From Pseudomonadota bacterium (GTDB lineage: Bacteria; Myxococcota_A; UBA9160; UBA4427), in the NCBI GenBank assembly GCA_022361175.1, contig JAKSBN010000394.1, forward strand, positions 1 through 47,404: DNA of 47,404 nucleotides, written 5' to 3'. Shown piece after piece: positions 8,561 to 18,321 of this stretch. Numbering within the stretch: the stretch's first letter is position 1; every line of letters begins with the position of its first letter. Made by a program: the position numbers and the translations under genes. The notes below the pieces were generated by a model. That model made no database searches and was not told the DNA's origin. It saw only the letters and a list, made by a program, of their open reading frames with translations.

Positions 8561-9061
8561 ATGCACGTCGCCCGACGTTGGTTTCTCGCGACCGCTCTCG
8601 CCGCCACCGTGGCGGTGGGCTGCAGCACGGACGAGCGCCAGGCCGAGCTCGAAGCGGCCAGCGCCGAGCTCGCGGAGGCCCGCGCCGAACGCCAGGAGAT
8701 GCTGGAACGGGTGGCCGAACGGCGGGCCGCTGCCGAGGCGGCAGCCCAGGAGCTCGCCGCCGCCGAAGCCGAGCTGGCCGCGGTGGACGAACGCCTGACG
8801 GCCGCCGTCCACCGCGTCGACGAGCACGCCACCGACGGGCTGCTCTTCCGCTCGGTGCAGCGCCAGCTGCTCGAGGACGCCGCCCTCGAGGACGTGGCCA
8901 TCGCCGCCAGCGTGGAGAACGGAGTCGTCACGCTGGCCGGCATCGTCGCGAATGCGGACCAGCGCGACAGGGCCCTCGAGATCGCCAACGCCACTCCGGG
9001 CGTCGTGCGGGTCGAAGAGCGCATCCAAATCGCGCCAGCGGACGTGAGCGCTCAGGAGTAG
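8561..9061 (+). CDS. BON-domain lipoprotein with coiled coil
   Basis: A 166-residue protein with GGAGGG seven bases before its ATG. It carries a short signal peptide ending in a VGCS lipobox (Cys21), then a charged Glu/Ala/Arg coiled coil (about 25-90), then a BON domain (about 98-158) recognisable from the VENGVVTLAGIVAN and TPGVVRVEERI motifs. BON domains bind membranes or phospholipid and occur in envelope-maintenance proteins such as OsmY and DolP. It is translationally linked with the next gene, whose start is two bases beyond its stop. Confidence 0.8.
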   Translation: MHVARRWFLATALAATVAVGCSTDERQAELEAASAELAEARAERQEMLERVAERRAAAEAAAQELAAAEAELAAVDERLTAAVHRVDEHATDGLLFRSVQRQLLEDAALEDVAIAASVENGVVTLAGIVANADQRDRALEIANATPGVVRVEERIQIAPADVSAQE

Positions 9062-9063
9062 CC

Positions 9064-9789
9064 ATGAGAGCGGCGCTGGGTCCGGCCGTCGCCGCCGTCG
9101 CCTTGCTGGCGGCAACGACGACCGCCGCGGTGGTGGTTGCGGCGGATCGCGCGCGCGCGGCCGTGGAAGCGGCGGTCGCGGTGGGACTCGGGCTGCCCGT
9201 GACGACCGGCGGCAGCCGTTTCGACCCGCTGCGCGGAGAGATCGAGGTGTGGGACCTGCACGTCGCGAATCCGGCCGGCTTCTCCGACGCCGACCTGATC
9301 GCGGTCGAGAGCGTCCGCCTGCGAGTTCGTCCCAGCTGGGGCGGGCTCGAGACGACCGGCCTGCGGCTTCAGGGCGTGCGGCTCTCGCTCGAGCGCAGCG
9401 GCGGATCGGTGAACGCGATCGCACTGGCCCACCAGCTGCGCGAGGCCGACTTGCCCGCCGTCGCCAGCGGTCCGGACGAAGCGGCGCGCCTGCGGGTGAA
9501 GCGCGTACGGCTGCTGGATGTGCACGCCGAGATCCAGCCCGGCGACGGGGCGGCCATCCTGCTTCCCGAGGTGCTCTTCCGCCAGCCGCGCAGCGACCGC
9601 CTGCGGGGGACGTCGCGTCCGCTTCTGGTGCGGCGCCTCTTCGAGGCGGTGATCGAGGCCGTCGCCGTCCGCGCGCGCTCGCTACCGGACGACATCGGCG
9701 ACGCGCTGCGCGACGAGGCTCGGCCCGCCGTGCCGTCCCGAGCCCGGTCCCCTTGGCGGCACCCCAGCTTCCCCCCGACTCGCACCTGA
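9064..9789 (+). CDS. AsmA-like envelope protein
   Basis: A 241-residue protein with AGGAG at the preceding stop codon. It has an N-terminal hydrophobic anchor (about 5-27) and the pattern typical of AsmA/DUF748-type N-termini: a GLPVTTGGSRFDPLRGEIEV segment, then ANPAGF, then alternating beta-strand residues. AsmA-like proteins span or contact both membranes and are linked to outer-membrane lipid transport. The tail after about residue 205 is Arg/Pro-rich and unlike the family. It is short next to full AsmA proteins, so it resembles the small single-domain members. Confidence 0.6.
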   Translation: MRAALGPAVAAVALLAATTTAAVVVAADRARAAVEAAVAVGLGLPVTTGGSRFDPLRGEIEVWDLHVANPAGFSDADLIAVESVRLRVRPSWGGLETTGLRLQGVRLSLERSGGSVNAIALAHQLREADLPAVASGPDEAARLRVKRVRLLDVHAEIQPGDGAAILLPEVLFRQPRSDRLRGTSRPLLVRRLFEAVIEAVAVRARSLPDDIGDALRDEARPAVPSRARSPWRHPSFPPTRT

Positions 9790-9846
9790 TCGCGACGCCC
9801 CCGCTCGAGTCCGACGAGGTCGAGACCCGACAAACGTGGAGACCCC

Positions 9847-10611
9847 ATGCGCCTCGCCGCCTCTCGCCCCGCTGCTCTCTGCCTCGCGTGCGTTCTCGCC
9901 GCAGCCGCCGCGGCCGCAGAAGACGACCCCGACGCGACCCCGACCGAAGCCGCCCCGAGCTGGAGCGGCAAGCTCCGGCTCGGAGGCAGCCTCGCCACGG
10001 GAGACACGGACGCTTTTGCGGGCAGCCTCTTCGCCGAGGCCGAACGCGCGTGGAGCGCCAACGTGGTCACGCTCGCGACGGACAACATCTGGGGCGAGGC
10101 GGACGGCGACACCAACGCCAAGGCGAACAAGGCGACGGCGCGCTATCGCCGCGACTTCTCCGCCAAGCGCTGGTTCCTCTACGCGGAGCTGGAGGGAGGC
10201 CGGGACGTCATCCAGGACATCAACTGGCGCGTCCTCGTCAACCTGGGCCCCGGCTGGCGGTTGTGGACCCTGGACGACAAGCAGTACCTCGACCTCGAGC
10301 TGGGTGCGGGCTATCGCCACGAGTCGTACCGGGGCGAGACGGCGGACCGGGACGACACGAACCTGCGCCTGGCGACCGTCTTCAAGCGACGGTTGGGCGA
10401 ATCCGTCGAGCTCACCCACGACTTCAAATTTCTGCTTCCGGTCAACGACCCGAAGGGCTTTCTCGGGCGCACCGGCATCGAGCTGGCCGCCCCCCTCGTG
10501 GAAGGCTGGTTCTTCGACGCCGCGTTCCGGCTCGAATACCTGAACGAACCGGCCGAGGACAACCAGTCGCTCAACACGAAGACGACGTTCGGGCTCGAGT
10601 ACCGCTTCTGA
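9847..10611 (+). CDS. DUF481 (YdiY-like) outer-membrane protein
   Basis: A 254-residue protein with GGAGA upstream of ATG. It has a cleavable signal peptide (about 1-24, Ala-rich, ending before EDDPD) and then WSGKLRLGGSLATGDTD, repeated amphipathic beta-strands and a terminal aromatic residue (GLEYRF), the mark of a BAM-assembled outer-membrane barrel. DUF481 proteins are small outer-membrane barrels of unknown function, some salt-induced. The gene is monocistronic as far as can be seen. Confidence 0.8.
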   Translation: MRLAASRPAALCLACVLAAAAAAAEDDPDATPTEAAPSWSGKLRLGGSLATGDTDAFAGSLFAEAERAWSANVVTLATDNIWGEADGDTNAKANKATARYRRDFSAKRWFLYAELEGGRDVIQDINWRVLVNLGPGWRLWTLDDKQYLDLELGAGYRHESYRGETADRDDTNLRLATVFKRRLGESVELTHDFKFLLPVNDPKGFLGRTGIELAAPLVEGWFFDAAFRLEYLNEPAEDNQSLNTKTTFGLEYRF

Positions 10612-10797
10612 CCGCCGCGTTGGCGGGCGCCACCGAAGACCGAACACGCCGTGTACCGACTCTGCAACGGGCTTGCGCATGAACTTCCGGTGCGCTGCCG
10701 TGACGCTCCGAACACCACTCGGCCCGCAACCGGAGTTCACTTAGCCGCGGCGGCCGTTCGTCCGATAAGGGTTCTTTGGACGCGAGGGAGGTCACGC

Positions 10798-11502
10798 GTG
10801 GGGCTCTTCGGGCGGGGCAACGACTACGATCGAGCCCGAATTCTCGATGCCGCGGGAAAGGCCAAGGCCAAGAACCGGCGGCGCACGGCCATCCGCTTGT
10901 ATCGGCGCGTGCTCGCCATCGAACCCGGAAACGCCGAGCTCCACGGCCGCATCGCGCCGCTGTTGGCCGACGTGGGTTCGCGCTTCGACGCTTGGCGGAG
11001 CTATCGCATCGCCGCCCAGGCGCTGACGCGTGATGGTCGGGACGAACAGGCGCTCGCGTTCTATCGAGACGCCACCTCTCGGCTCCCCCGCGAGTTCGGG
11101 GCCTGGCAGGCCCAAGCCCGGCTCGAGCGCAAGCTCGGACACAAAGACACCGCCGTAGAGACGTTGCTCGCAGGCCGGCGTCGCTTTCGACGGCGGGGTC
11201 TGCGGCCGCAGGCCATCGCGCTCCTGCGCCAGGCCCTCGAGATCGCCCCCAGCCGCCGCTCCATCGTGATCGACCTCGCCCGTCTGCTCGCCCGCACCCG
11301 CCAGGAGGAAGAGGCGCTGCTGCTCCTCGAGCGCAGTGCCGAACGCGCGACCGGTCGCGAGCTGCTCTCGATTCGCTCGGTGCAGTGGCGCATCACACCG
11401 ACGCTGCGGCACACCTGGTTGTGGCTGCGGGCGGCCCAGGCGCGGAACGAATCCGCCCACGAAGCGGCGCTGGAGGTGGCGCGCCGCCGCGCTCACCGCT
11501 AG
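10798..11502 (+). CDS. Cytoplasmic TPR-repeat protein
   Basis: A 234-residue protein from GTG 10798 with GGGAGG seven bases upstream. There is no signal peptide. Several TPR units are visible: AIRLYRRVLAIEPGNAELH, then YRIAAQALTRDGRDEQALAFYRDA-type helices, then AIALLRQALEIAPSRRSI and EEALLLLERSAERA. These arrays mediate protein contacts; no catalytic motif is visible. It converges with the metal-transporter gene, and a perfect hairpin covers both stop codons. Confidence 0.75.
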   Translation: MGLFGRGNDYDRARILDAAGKAKAKNRRRTAIRLYRRVLAIEPGNAELHGRIAPLLADVGSRFDAWRSYRIAAQALTRDGRDEQALAFYRDATSRLPREFGAWQAQARLERKLGHKDTAVETLLAGRRRFRRRGLRPQAIALLRQALEIAPSRRSIVIDLARLLARTRQEEEALLLLERSAERATGRELLSIRSVQWRITPTLRHTWLWLRAAQARNESAHEAALEVARRRAHR

Positions 11503-11516
11503 CGCATGCGCGCTAG
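11499..11516. terminator. Perfect hairpin spanning both stop codons of convergent genes
   Basis: CTAGCGC (11499-11505) and GCGCTAG (11510-11516) form a perfect 7-bp stem with loop ATGC. The TAG of the rightward TPR gene (11500-11502) and the TAG of the leftward transporter gene (11513-11515) are both in the stem. It could act as a bidirectional terminator or 3' end stabilizer; there is no U-tract. Confidence 0.45.
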
Positions 11517-12178
11517 ACGTGGGTGGCGATCAACCAGCCGCCCGCCAGCACGGAGGCCGTCCCCGCAACGGCGCGCGAAGCGGCCAGCCAGCGGGCGCGC
11601 TCCGCGAGGCTGCGGAGCGCCAAAGCCAGGGCGCCGCCGAAGCACGCCATGGCCGCGAGCACCCCCAAGCCGAATATCGCCACCGCCAGAACCCCGAGCC
11701 AGAGCGGCTCCTGAGTCAACACCGGCAGCGTCGCCAGCAGCGGAGCGGAGCCGGCGAGCCCGTGCAGGGCACCCACCAGGAGCGGCGCGTGACCGTGCCG
11801 TTCCGACGCATCGTCTCGCTGCCAGTGGGCGTGGGGCGGCCAGTCCCCGTGTTGGTGCAGTCGCACGCGCAGGCGCTGGCGTGCCAAGTCCCACCAGACC
11901 CGCACGCCCAGCACCACCAGCACCACCCCGACGAGGGCCTCGGCCCAGCCGGAGGCCACCTCGGGCAGCGCGAGACCCAGCGCGGACAGCAACAACACGG
12001 ACGCCAGCAGCACCAACCCGTGCCCCGTGGCCCACTGTAGAGCGAAGCGCAGGCACGCCAGGGGTGAGGCGCGCCGCGCGGCCAGGGCCGACACGGCCGC
12101 CACGTGGTCCGCATCGAGAGCGTGCACGAGTCCCAAGCCGAATCCCAGCGCCAACAGGCCGAGCGAGCCGCCGTCCAT
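11513..12178 (-). CDS. NiCoT-type nickel/cobalt (HoxN/HupN-like) transporter
   Basis: A 221-residue membrane protein; the ATG at 12178 has GGAGG five bases upstream. It has about six hydrophobic helices. The signature His-x4-Asp-His (HALDADH) lies in the first helix, as in nickel/cobalt permeases. A His-rich loop (about 108-130: HQHGDWPPHAHW and SERHGHAP) could chelate metal. It imports or exports Ni2+ or Co2+; direction and metal cannot be decided here. No hydrogenase or urease gene is nearby. Confidence 0.75.
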   Translation of the reverse strand: MDGGSLGLLALGFGLGLVHALDADHVAAVSALAARRASPLACLRFALQWATGHGLVLLASVLLLSALGLALPEVASGWAEALVGVVLVVLGVRVWWDLARQRLRVRLHQHGDWPPHAHWQRDDASERHGHAPLLVGALHGLAGSAPLLATLPVLTQEPLWLGVLAVAIFGLGVLAAMACFGGALALALRSLAERARWLAASRAVAGTASVLAGGWLIATHV

Positions 12179-12336
12179 GAAACCCTCCGCTGCGAGAGGG
12201 TATCGCCCGCGTCCCCGCCCTGCCGCCGATTCCGAAACCGCTTTTCGCGGAGCCCCTTCCGAACTCACTTGCCGGTCCGTGTCGGGCCCAGCGGTTCGCC
12301 TCAGTCGCCCTCGCGGATCGGTCGATAGACCCGAGA

Positions 12337-15300
12337 ATGGACGACGCGAACCGCCTTCCCCCCGGCGCCGAGCGCTTCCTGCAAGACCAGGGTCGGATCC
12401 ACCTGACGGGTCTCCAGGCCCTGGCTCGACTTCCCCTCGAGCAGGTGCGCCGAGACGCGCGGAACGGCCTGCGCACGGGCGCCTTCATCTCGGGCTACCC
12501 GGGCTCTCCCCTGGCGGGCTTCGACCAGCTGTTGGCCCGCCTCGAACCCCTCCTCCGCGAACACCACGTCGAGTTCCAGCCGGGCTTGAACGAGGAGTTG
12601 GCCGCCGCGGCGGTGGCCGGCAGCCAGCTCGTCGACCGCTTTCCCCACGACCGTTTCGACGGCGCGCTGGGGCTCTGGTTCGGCAAGGCGCCGGGCGTCG
12701 ACCGCTGCCTCGACGTCTTCCGACACGCGAACTTCACGGGCGTCTCGCGGCACGGCGGCGCCGTGGCCCTGGCGGGTGACGACCCCGCCTGCAAGAGCAG
12801 CTCTTTGCCGAGTCACAGCGAGCACGCCTTTGCACACGCCATGATTCCACTGCTGGCGCCGGAAACCCCGGGCGACGCGCTCCGACTCGGCCTGCACGCG
12901 TACGCGCTCTCGCGTTTCGCGGGCGTGTGGGTGGGGCTGAAGGTCGTCGCCGATCTGTGCGACGGGGGGGAGATCGTCGAGCTGGCGGAGCTGCTGCCCG
13001 AGACCCGACTGCCGGAGCTGGCGTTCGACGGCGCGCCGTTCGAGAAGCGTCTCGACACGCGGCTGCTGCCGCCGATGGTGAACGAGATCGAGTACGACCT
13101 GGTGTTCCGGCGGCTGGAGGCCGTGCGCGCCTACGCCCGTCACAACCGGCTCGACGCCGCGCTCGAAAGCCACGGCCGAGACCGCGTGGGAATCGTGGCG
13201 GCGGGCGCGAACTCGCGCGAGGTGGGAGCCGCCCTCGAGCTCTTGGGACTCGACGCGCGAGAACGCGAGCGTCTGGGCATCCGCCGCTACGGCGTCCGGC
13301 TGCTGTATCCCTTCGACGAGCACGGATTGCGCGAGTTCGCCGCCGGTCTCGACCACGTCGTCGTGGCCGACGGCCGTCGGGGCTACCTGGAGGGCCAGGT
13401 GAAGCAGGCCCTCGCCGATGCCCCGGGGCGACCGCGGGTCGTGGGCCAGCGGAACGAAGACGGGGCTCCGTGGCTGGCCCGGCGATCCAGTCTCACGAGC
13501 GAGGGGTTGGCCACCGACCTGGGGCCCTACCTCGCGCGCCTGCTGGACGCTCCGGAGCTCGCCGACCGGGCGGCCGCCCTGACCGCCCGCGAAGCACCTG
13601 TTGCGGTCGAGCTGCGGCGGCGGCCGCACTTCTGCAGCGGCTGCCCCCATCTCACGTCGACGCAGGTCCCGGAGGGCCACGTCGCAGCCGGCGGCATCGG
13701 TTGCCATACGATGGTGCTGCTGGCGAACCGCGAGGTGAAGTTCTTCGGCGCCATGGGCAGCGAGGGCGCGCATTGGAACGGACTCGCGCCCTTCGTCGAC
13801 ACGCCGCACCTGTTCCAGAACCTGGGAGACGGCACCTATTTCCACTCCGGGCGCGCGGCGATTCGAGCCTGCGTGGCCGCGGGTTCGCGCATCACCTTCA
13901 AGCTCCTCTACAACGGAGCCGTGGCCATGACCGGCGGCCAGCGCGCAACGGGCGAGAAGCCGCTCGCGTCGGTGCTGGCCGACCTTCTCTCCGACGGTGT
14001 GCAGCGGATTGCGGTCGTCAGCGAGGACGCCGAGGTACTGCGCACGGCCGCGTCGAGTTCGCGCATCGGCGTCCACTCTCGCGACCAGGTGGACGCGGCG
14101 CTGCGCGGTCTCGCTGGAGATCCGGGCGTCACCGCTTTCGTGTACGACGTCCCCTGCGCCAACGAGAAGCAGCGCCAGCAGCGCCGCGGCCTGGTGCCCG
14201 CCCCGACGCGCCACGTCTGGATTCACGAGGACGTCTGTGAGGGCTGTGGAGATTGCGGGCAGAAGTCCGAGTGCCTGTCCGTCCGCCCCGTCGACACGGC
14301 ACTCGGTCGCAAGACCCAGATCCACCAGGCGACCTGCTCGCAGGACGCGACCTGCCTGGCCGGCGACTGCCCGGCCTTCCTGACGGTGGAGGGGCCCCCG
14401 GCCTTCCGTCGGGAGGCGCTTCCGGAGGGCCTGGCGTGTCCCGAGGAGGAGCCCCAGCGGCCGCGTGTCGGGTCTTCCTTCTCCGTCCTGATGGTCGGCA
14501 TCGGCAGCACCGGCGTCGTGACCATCGATGCGATCCTGGTCGCGGCCGCCCGCCGCGAAGGTCTCTACGCGACCCATCTCGATCAGACCGGTCTCTCCCA
14601 GCGCGGAGGCCGCGTCGCATCGCATCTGCGCCTCTCGCGTGAGCCACTCGACACCGGCCCGAAGGTGCCTTGGGGCGGTTGCGACACCTTCCTCGCCTTC
14701 GATCCGCTCGGCGCCGCCGACGGGCCCGCCCTGCCCGCTCTCGATCCCGCGCGGACGCGGGCCGTGTGGCACGACCACCTGACTCCCACCGCCGCCATGG
14801 TGAGCGACCCGGCCCACCCGCGTCCGTCCCTCTCCTCGCTGCGGAGCCGAATCGAGCCCCGGGTGCGCGAGATCCACAGTCTGGCGGCGGAGCCCGTCGC
14901 CACGGCCGCCACGGCGCAGCCCCTCTGCGCCAACGTGCTGCTGCTGGGCTTCGCGTTCGAGCGCGGAACGCTGCCGCTCTCGAGCGCCGCCCTCGAAGGG
15001 GCCATCCGGGGTCACGGCGTGGCTGTGGACGCGAACCTGGAGGCGTTCCGACTGGGTCGCGCCCTGGCGCGCGATCCGTCTGCAGCGCGGCAGCTCGCAC
15101 GTCGAGCCCGGCCGCGCGCGATGCCGCTCGAGGGCTCCGCCGATCGCGCGCTGGCCCTCTACGGCGACACCTGGCGGTCGGTCGAGGCCGTTCTCGCCGA
15201 CGTCCCCAAGGCGGACGAGGAGCTCCTGGACCGCGTGGCCGGGTTCGCCGTGGACCTCGCGTCCTACCAAAGCCGCGAGTACGGCCGCCGCTACCTGCGA

Positions 15301-15852
15301 TCACTGCGACCGCTTCTGGAACGGGAGCGATCGCTCCACCCGCGCGAGTTGGCGGTGTCGCCGCTCGCCGCACGCGAGCTCTATCGCGTGATGGCGTACA
15401 AGGACGAGTACGAGGTGGCTCGTCTCTTCACGACAGGACCGTTCGGTGAGTGGCTCGGCGCTCGCTACGAGCAGGCCCCGCGCCTGCGCTACCACCTGCA
15501 CCCGCCGCTTCTGCGTGCGTTGGGGCTCAAGCGGAAACTCTCGCTGGGCCGCGCCGCCGCGCCGCTCCTGCGGGCCCTGGCCCGGCTGCGCTTCCTGCGC
15601 GGCCGCCTTCTCGACCCCTTCGGCCACACGGAGCTGCGGCGGGCCGAGCGCGAACTCGTCGCCTGGCTGGAGGCCGTGATCGACGAGCTCGCTCGGCACC
15701 TCGACGCGGGAAACCGCCCGGCCGCGGCCCGAATCCTGGAGTCCGTGGGGGAGATCCGCGGCTACGAGCAGATCAAGCTCGATCGCATCGCGCGCGTACG
15801 CGCGGAGGTCTCGCGCGCCCTCGCCGACTGGGCCCTCGACGAGCGAAGCTGA
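12337..15852 (+). CDS. Indolepyruvate:ferredoxin oxidoreductase, fused alpha and beta subunits
   Basis: A 1171-residue cytoplasmic enzyme that oxidatively decarboxylates aryl or branched 2-oxoacids to acyl-CoA and reduces ferredoxin. Order of parts: pyrimidine-binding domain of the thiamine-diphosphate oxidoreductases (SGYPGSPLAGFD, about residue 50; PGLNEELAAAA); TPP-binding domain (about 430-600, with FCSGCPHLTST, GGIGCHTM and MGSEGAHWNG); a Cys-rich iron-sulfur insert (about 632-675, CEGCGDCGQKSEC and CSQDATC); and from about 710 the gamma-type domain (VGIGSTGVVTIDAI, DQTGLSQRGG). This is the long single-chain form found in aerobic Proteobacteria, not the two-gene archaeal form. It is divergent from the NiCoT gene and convergent with the hybrid kinase. 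Confidence 0.9.
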   Translation: MDDANRLPPGAERFLQDQGRIHLTGLQALARLPLEQVRRDARNGLRTGAFISGYPGSPLAGFDQLLARLEPLLREHHVEFQPGLNEELAAAAVAGSQLVDRFPHDRFDGALGLWFGKAPGVDRCLDVFRHANFTGVSRHGGAVALAGDDPACKSSSLPSHSEHAFAHAMIPLLAPETPGDALRLGLHAYALSRFAGVWVGLKVVADLCDGGEIVELAELLPETRLPELAFDGAPFEKRLDTRLLPPMVNEIEYDLVFRRLEAVRAYARHNRLDAALESHGRDRVGIVAAGANSREVGAALELLGLDARERERLGIRRYGVRLLYPFDEHGLREFAAGLDHVVVADGRRGYLEGQVKQALADAPGRPRVVGQRNEDGAPWLARRSSLTSEGLATDLGPYLARLLDAPELADRAAALTAREAPVAVELRRRPHFCSGCPHLTSTQVPEGHVAAGGIGCHTMVLLANREVKFFGAMGSEGAHWNGLAPFVDTPHLFQNLGDGTYFHSGRAAIRACVAAGSRITFKLLYNGAVAMTGGQRATGEKPLASVLADLLSDGVQRIAVVSEDAEVLRTAASSSRIGVHSRDQVDAALRGLAGDPGVTAFVYDVPCANEKQRQQRRGLVPAPTRHVWIHEDVCEGCGDCGQKSECLSVRPVDTALGRKTQIHQATCSQDATCLAGDCPAFLTVEGPPAFRREALPEGLACPEEEPQRPRVGSSFSVLMVGIGSTGVVTIDAILVAAARREGLYATHLDQTGLSQRGGRVASHLRLSREPLDTGPKVPWGGCDTFLAFDPLGAADGPALPALDPARTRAVWHDHLTPTAAMVSDPAHPRPSLSSLRSRIEPRVREIHSLAAEPVATAATAQPLCANVLLLGFAFERGTLPLSSAALEGAIRGHGVAVDANLEAFRLGRALARDPSAARQLARRARPRAMPLEGSADRALALYGDTWRSVEAVLADVPKADEELLDRVAGFAVDLASYQSREYGRRYLRSLRPLLERERSLHPRELAVSPLAARELYRVMAYKDEYEVARLFTTGPFGEWLGARYEQAPRLRYHLHPPLLRALGLKRKLSLGRAAAPLLRALARLRFLRGRLLDPFGHTELRRAERELVAWLEAVIDELARHLDAGNRPAAARILESVGEIRGYEQIKLDRIARVRAEVSRALADWALDERS

Positions 15853-15864
15853 CCCCGCTCAGCT
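15847..15864. terminator. Hairpin spanning both stop codons of convergent genes
   Basis: AGCTGA (15847-15852) pairs with TCAGCT (15859-15864) around a CCCCGC loop. The TGA of the oxidoreductase and the TGA of the leftward kinase are in opposite arms. The junction is only six bases long, so this is the only available terminator-like structure. Confidence 0.4.
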
Positions 15865-18141
15865 CGAGGCGGTCGCCTCCGGGTCCGGTCGGCCGCCGTC
15901 TTCGGCCCGCAGGAAGGCCTCCAGCATCTGCCGGAGCTTCTCGATGCGCACGGGCTTGGCCAGGTAGTCGTCCATCCCCGACTCGATGCAGCGCTCGCGA
16001 TCGCCCGCCAAGGCGTTCGCCGTCATGGCGACGATCGGAATGTGCTCGTGGTCGCCCTCTTCCCGGCGAATCGCCCGCGTCGCTTCGAATCCATCCATGA
16101 CCGGCATCTGGCAGTCCATGAGAATCAAGTCACAGCCGCCGCGGCGCCAGAACTCGACGGCGTCTTCGCCGTTGGAAGCCACGCTCGCCTCGAAGCCCAG
16201 CCGCTCGAGTTGACGCAGCGCGACCTTCTGGTTGACGGCGTTGTCCTCCACGAGGAGCACCCGATGCACCTGGCCATCGGACGCGTCCGCGACTTCGATC
16301 CGCTGCGGACTCGCGGACCGATCGACGGCCGACCCTGTCTGGTCGATGGCTTCGCGGACGGCCCGCGCCAATCGAGCCCTTCGAATCGGCTTGGTCAGAA
16401 ACCCCGCCACGCGCTCATTGGCCTCTATCCCTTCCTGCCAGCGTTCGCCCGGTGTGCGGAGGCCCAGCACCGGGACGCCCGCATCGAAGAGCGTCTCGAG
16501 CAGGCGCTTCGCTTCGCTGGAGTGCCAGTCGGCCGGCGACCGGCCCACGATGGCGAGGTCGAAGCCGGAGCTCCACCGGCGCGCCTCTTCGCGGTCCCGG
16601 GTCAGGAAGCTCTCCGACGAGCGGGATTCGACCTCGAGACCCGCCCCCGTCAGTTCGTCCGTGACGAACGTGCCGGTGAGCCGACTCGCCTCGACCAGGA
16701 GGACGCGCTTTCCCTCGAGCCCCGCCAGATCCGAGGCATCCGCAACGTAGCCGGACTCCGGCACTTCGAAGCCGATGGTGAACCAGAACGAGCTCCCGCG
16801 GCCGACCGTACTGCGAACCCCGATCTCGCCCCCCATGAGCTGTACGAGGTCGCGGCAGATCGACAAGCCCAGGCCCGTCCCACCGTAGCGGCGGGTCGTC
16901 GACGAGTCGGCCTGGGTAAACGGGTCGAAGAGGCGTTCCTGGCTTTCGGCCGGGACGCCGATCCCCGTATCGCTGGTGGTAAAGAGCAGCATGCAGCGGT
17001 CGTGCTCGCGAACTGCGATGTCCACGCGAACCAGGATGTGGCCCGAGTGGGTGAACTTCGCCGCGTTCCCGACCAGGTTGAGGAGCACCTGCCGGAGCCG
17101 CACGGGATCGCCGACGACCCGTTCGGGACACCGCGGGTCCATGAAGCTCGCCAGCTCCACCTGCTTCGCGAAGACCTTTTCCGAGAAGACGGCCAGCACG
17201 TCCTCCACGACGTCCCGCGGCCTCAGCTCGCGCGACTCGAGCTCGAGACTGCCGGCCTCGATCTTGGAGAGATCGAGCACGTCGTTCAGGATGGCCAACA
17301 GGGACTTGCCGGAAGACAGGGCCGTCTCCGCGTACTCTCGCTGCTCGGGATCGAGATCGGTCCCCAACACCAGCTCCGTCATCCCGATGACGCCGTTCAT
17401 CGGCGTTCGAAGCTCGTGGCTCATGTTGGCGAGAAACTGGCTCTTCGACCGGTTCGCCGACTCCGCCTGGTCCCGCGCGTCGCCAAGGGCGTGATTGGTC
17501 CATTCGAGCTCGAACTGCGCGCTCTTGAGCGCCTCGTTGCGCAGCCCCAGCGTCGTCAGCGAGCGCTCGGCCTCGAACTCGTAGGCGAGACTGACGCCGA
17601 GCAGGAAGACCGTGGCCCCGATCCACGTCCCGACCTCGACGGCGGCTTCGACCCCGTGGAGCCCCGTGGGCCCGAGCATCCAGATGGCCATCGCGAAGTA
17701 GGCCGAGGCCGCGACGGCCCATGCAGCCGCCGTGATCAGCCCCCCGACGGCCAGGGCCAGCACCGGAACGCAGACGATCCAGACCAGATGCGCGGGCCCC
17801 TTCACGCCGGTGAGTTCGGAGGCCGTCATCAAGGCCACCATCATCATCGCCACCGACAGGTTTGCGGGATACACCTGGGGAACGCCGCGGCGGACCAGCC
17901 ACAGCAGACCGAGAACGATGCCCGCGTTCACGATCCCCGTGATCATGGGGACGGGCTCCCCCCGAAACGCCCAGTCGACCGCGTAGGCCACGAACAGGCC
18001 GAAGCTGACCAGCATGATCCGGATCAGGGTGCGCGCGCGGCGCGCCTCCGGCGTGTAGCTGTCCCGCCTCTCTTCCGAGACGAACTGCTCCGTTGCCGCG
18101 TGGGCAGCGAGCATCAGCCGTTCGAGCACCGTTCGGAACAC
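15859..18141 (-). CDS. Membrane hybrid sensor histidine kinase with pseudo-receiver and receiver domains
   Basis: A 760-residue protein from a GTG start; the start is uncertain because no clear ribosome site is seen. N-terminal membrane sensor with about five to six helices (about 40-190), a coiled linker, HisKA with phospho-acceptor His242 ([11 protein letters not shown]), and HATPase_c (about 345-460; N359, DTGIGV, GTGLGL). A degenerate receiver follows (about 478-590; Gly533 where the phosphorylated Asp is expected), then a complete receiver (about 626-742; Asp676 in [11 protein letters not shown], Lys729). The second receiver should pass phosphate to an Hpt protein not in this window. Signal and targets are unknown. 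Confidence 0.9.
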   Translation of the reverse strand: MFRTVLERLMLAAHAATEQFVSEERRDSYTPEARRARTLIRIMLVSFGLFVAYAVDWAFRGEPVPMITGIVNAGIVLGLLWLVRRGVPQVYPANLSVAMMMVALMTASELTGVKGPAHLVWIVCVPVLALAVGGLITAAAWAVAASAYFAMAIWMLGPTGLHGVEAAVEVGTWIGATVFLLGVSLAYEFEAERSLTTLGLRNEALKSAQFELEWTNHALGDARDQAESANRSKSQFLANMSHELRTPMNGVIGMTELVLGTDLDPEQREYAETALSSGKSLLAILNDVLDLSKIEAGSLELESRELRPRDVVEDVLAVFSEKVFAKQVELASFMDPRCPERVVGDPVRLRQVLLNLVGNAAKFTHSGHILVRVDIAVREHDRCMLLFTTSDTGIGVPAESQERLFDPFTQADSSTTRRYGGTGLGLSICRDLVQLMGGEIGVRSTVGRGSSFWFTIGFEVPESGYVADASDLAGLEGKRVLLVEASRLTGTFVTDELTGAGLEVESRSSESFLTRDREEARRWSSGFDLAIVGRSPADWHSSEAKRLLETLFDAGVPVLGLRTPGERWQEGIEANERVAGFLTKPIRRARLARAVREAIDQTGSAVDRSASPQRIEVADASDGQVHRVLLVEDNAVNQKVALRQLERLGFEASVASNGEDAVEFWRRGGCDLILMDCQMPVMDGFEATRAIRREEGDHEHIPIVAMTANALAGDRERCIESGMDDYLAKPVRIEKLRQMLEAFLRAEDGGRPDPEATASS

Positions 18142-18321
18142 CGCGGGTCCCCGCGCCCCGAATACCGGGGAACGCCGAGATCATCGTCTCGCCCGCGGCC
18201 CCTCTGAACTGGGACGATCGTACGCGGCCCGTAGCGACGCCACGGATCGCGCGGCCGGGTGGATCGCCGGAGACCTCGAGGAGTCTTCACCCGAGACGCG
18301 CGCACCGGGGGCCGCGGAGCG

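Noticed and set aside
12301..15270. A 989-codon open frame antisense to the indolepyruvate oxidoreductase
   Set aside because: Shadow frame; the plus strand has TPP and iron-sulfur motifs throughout.
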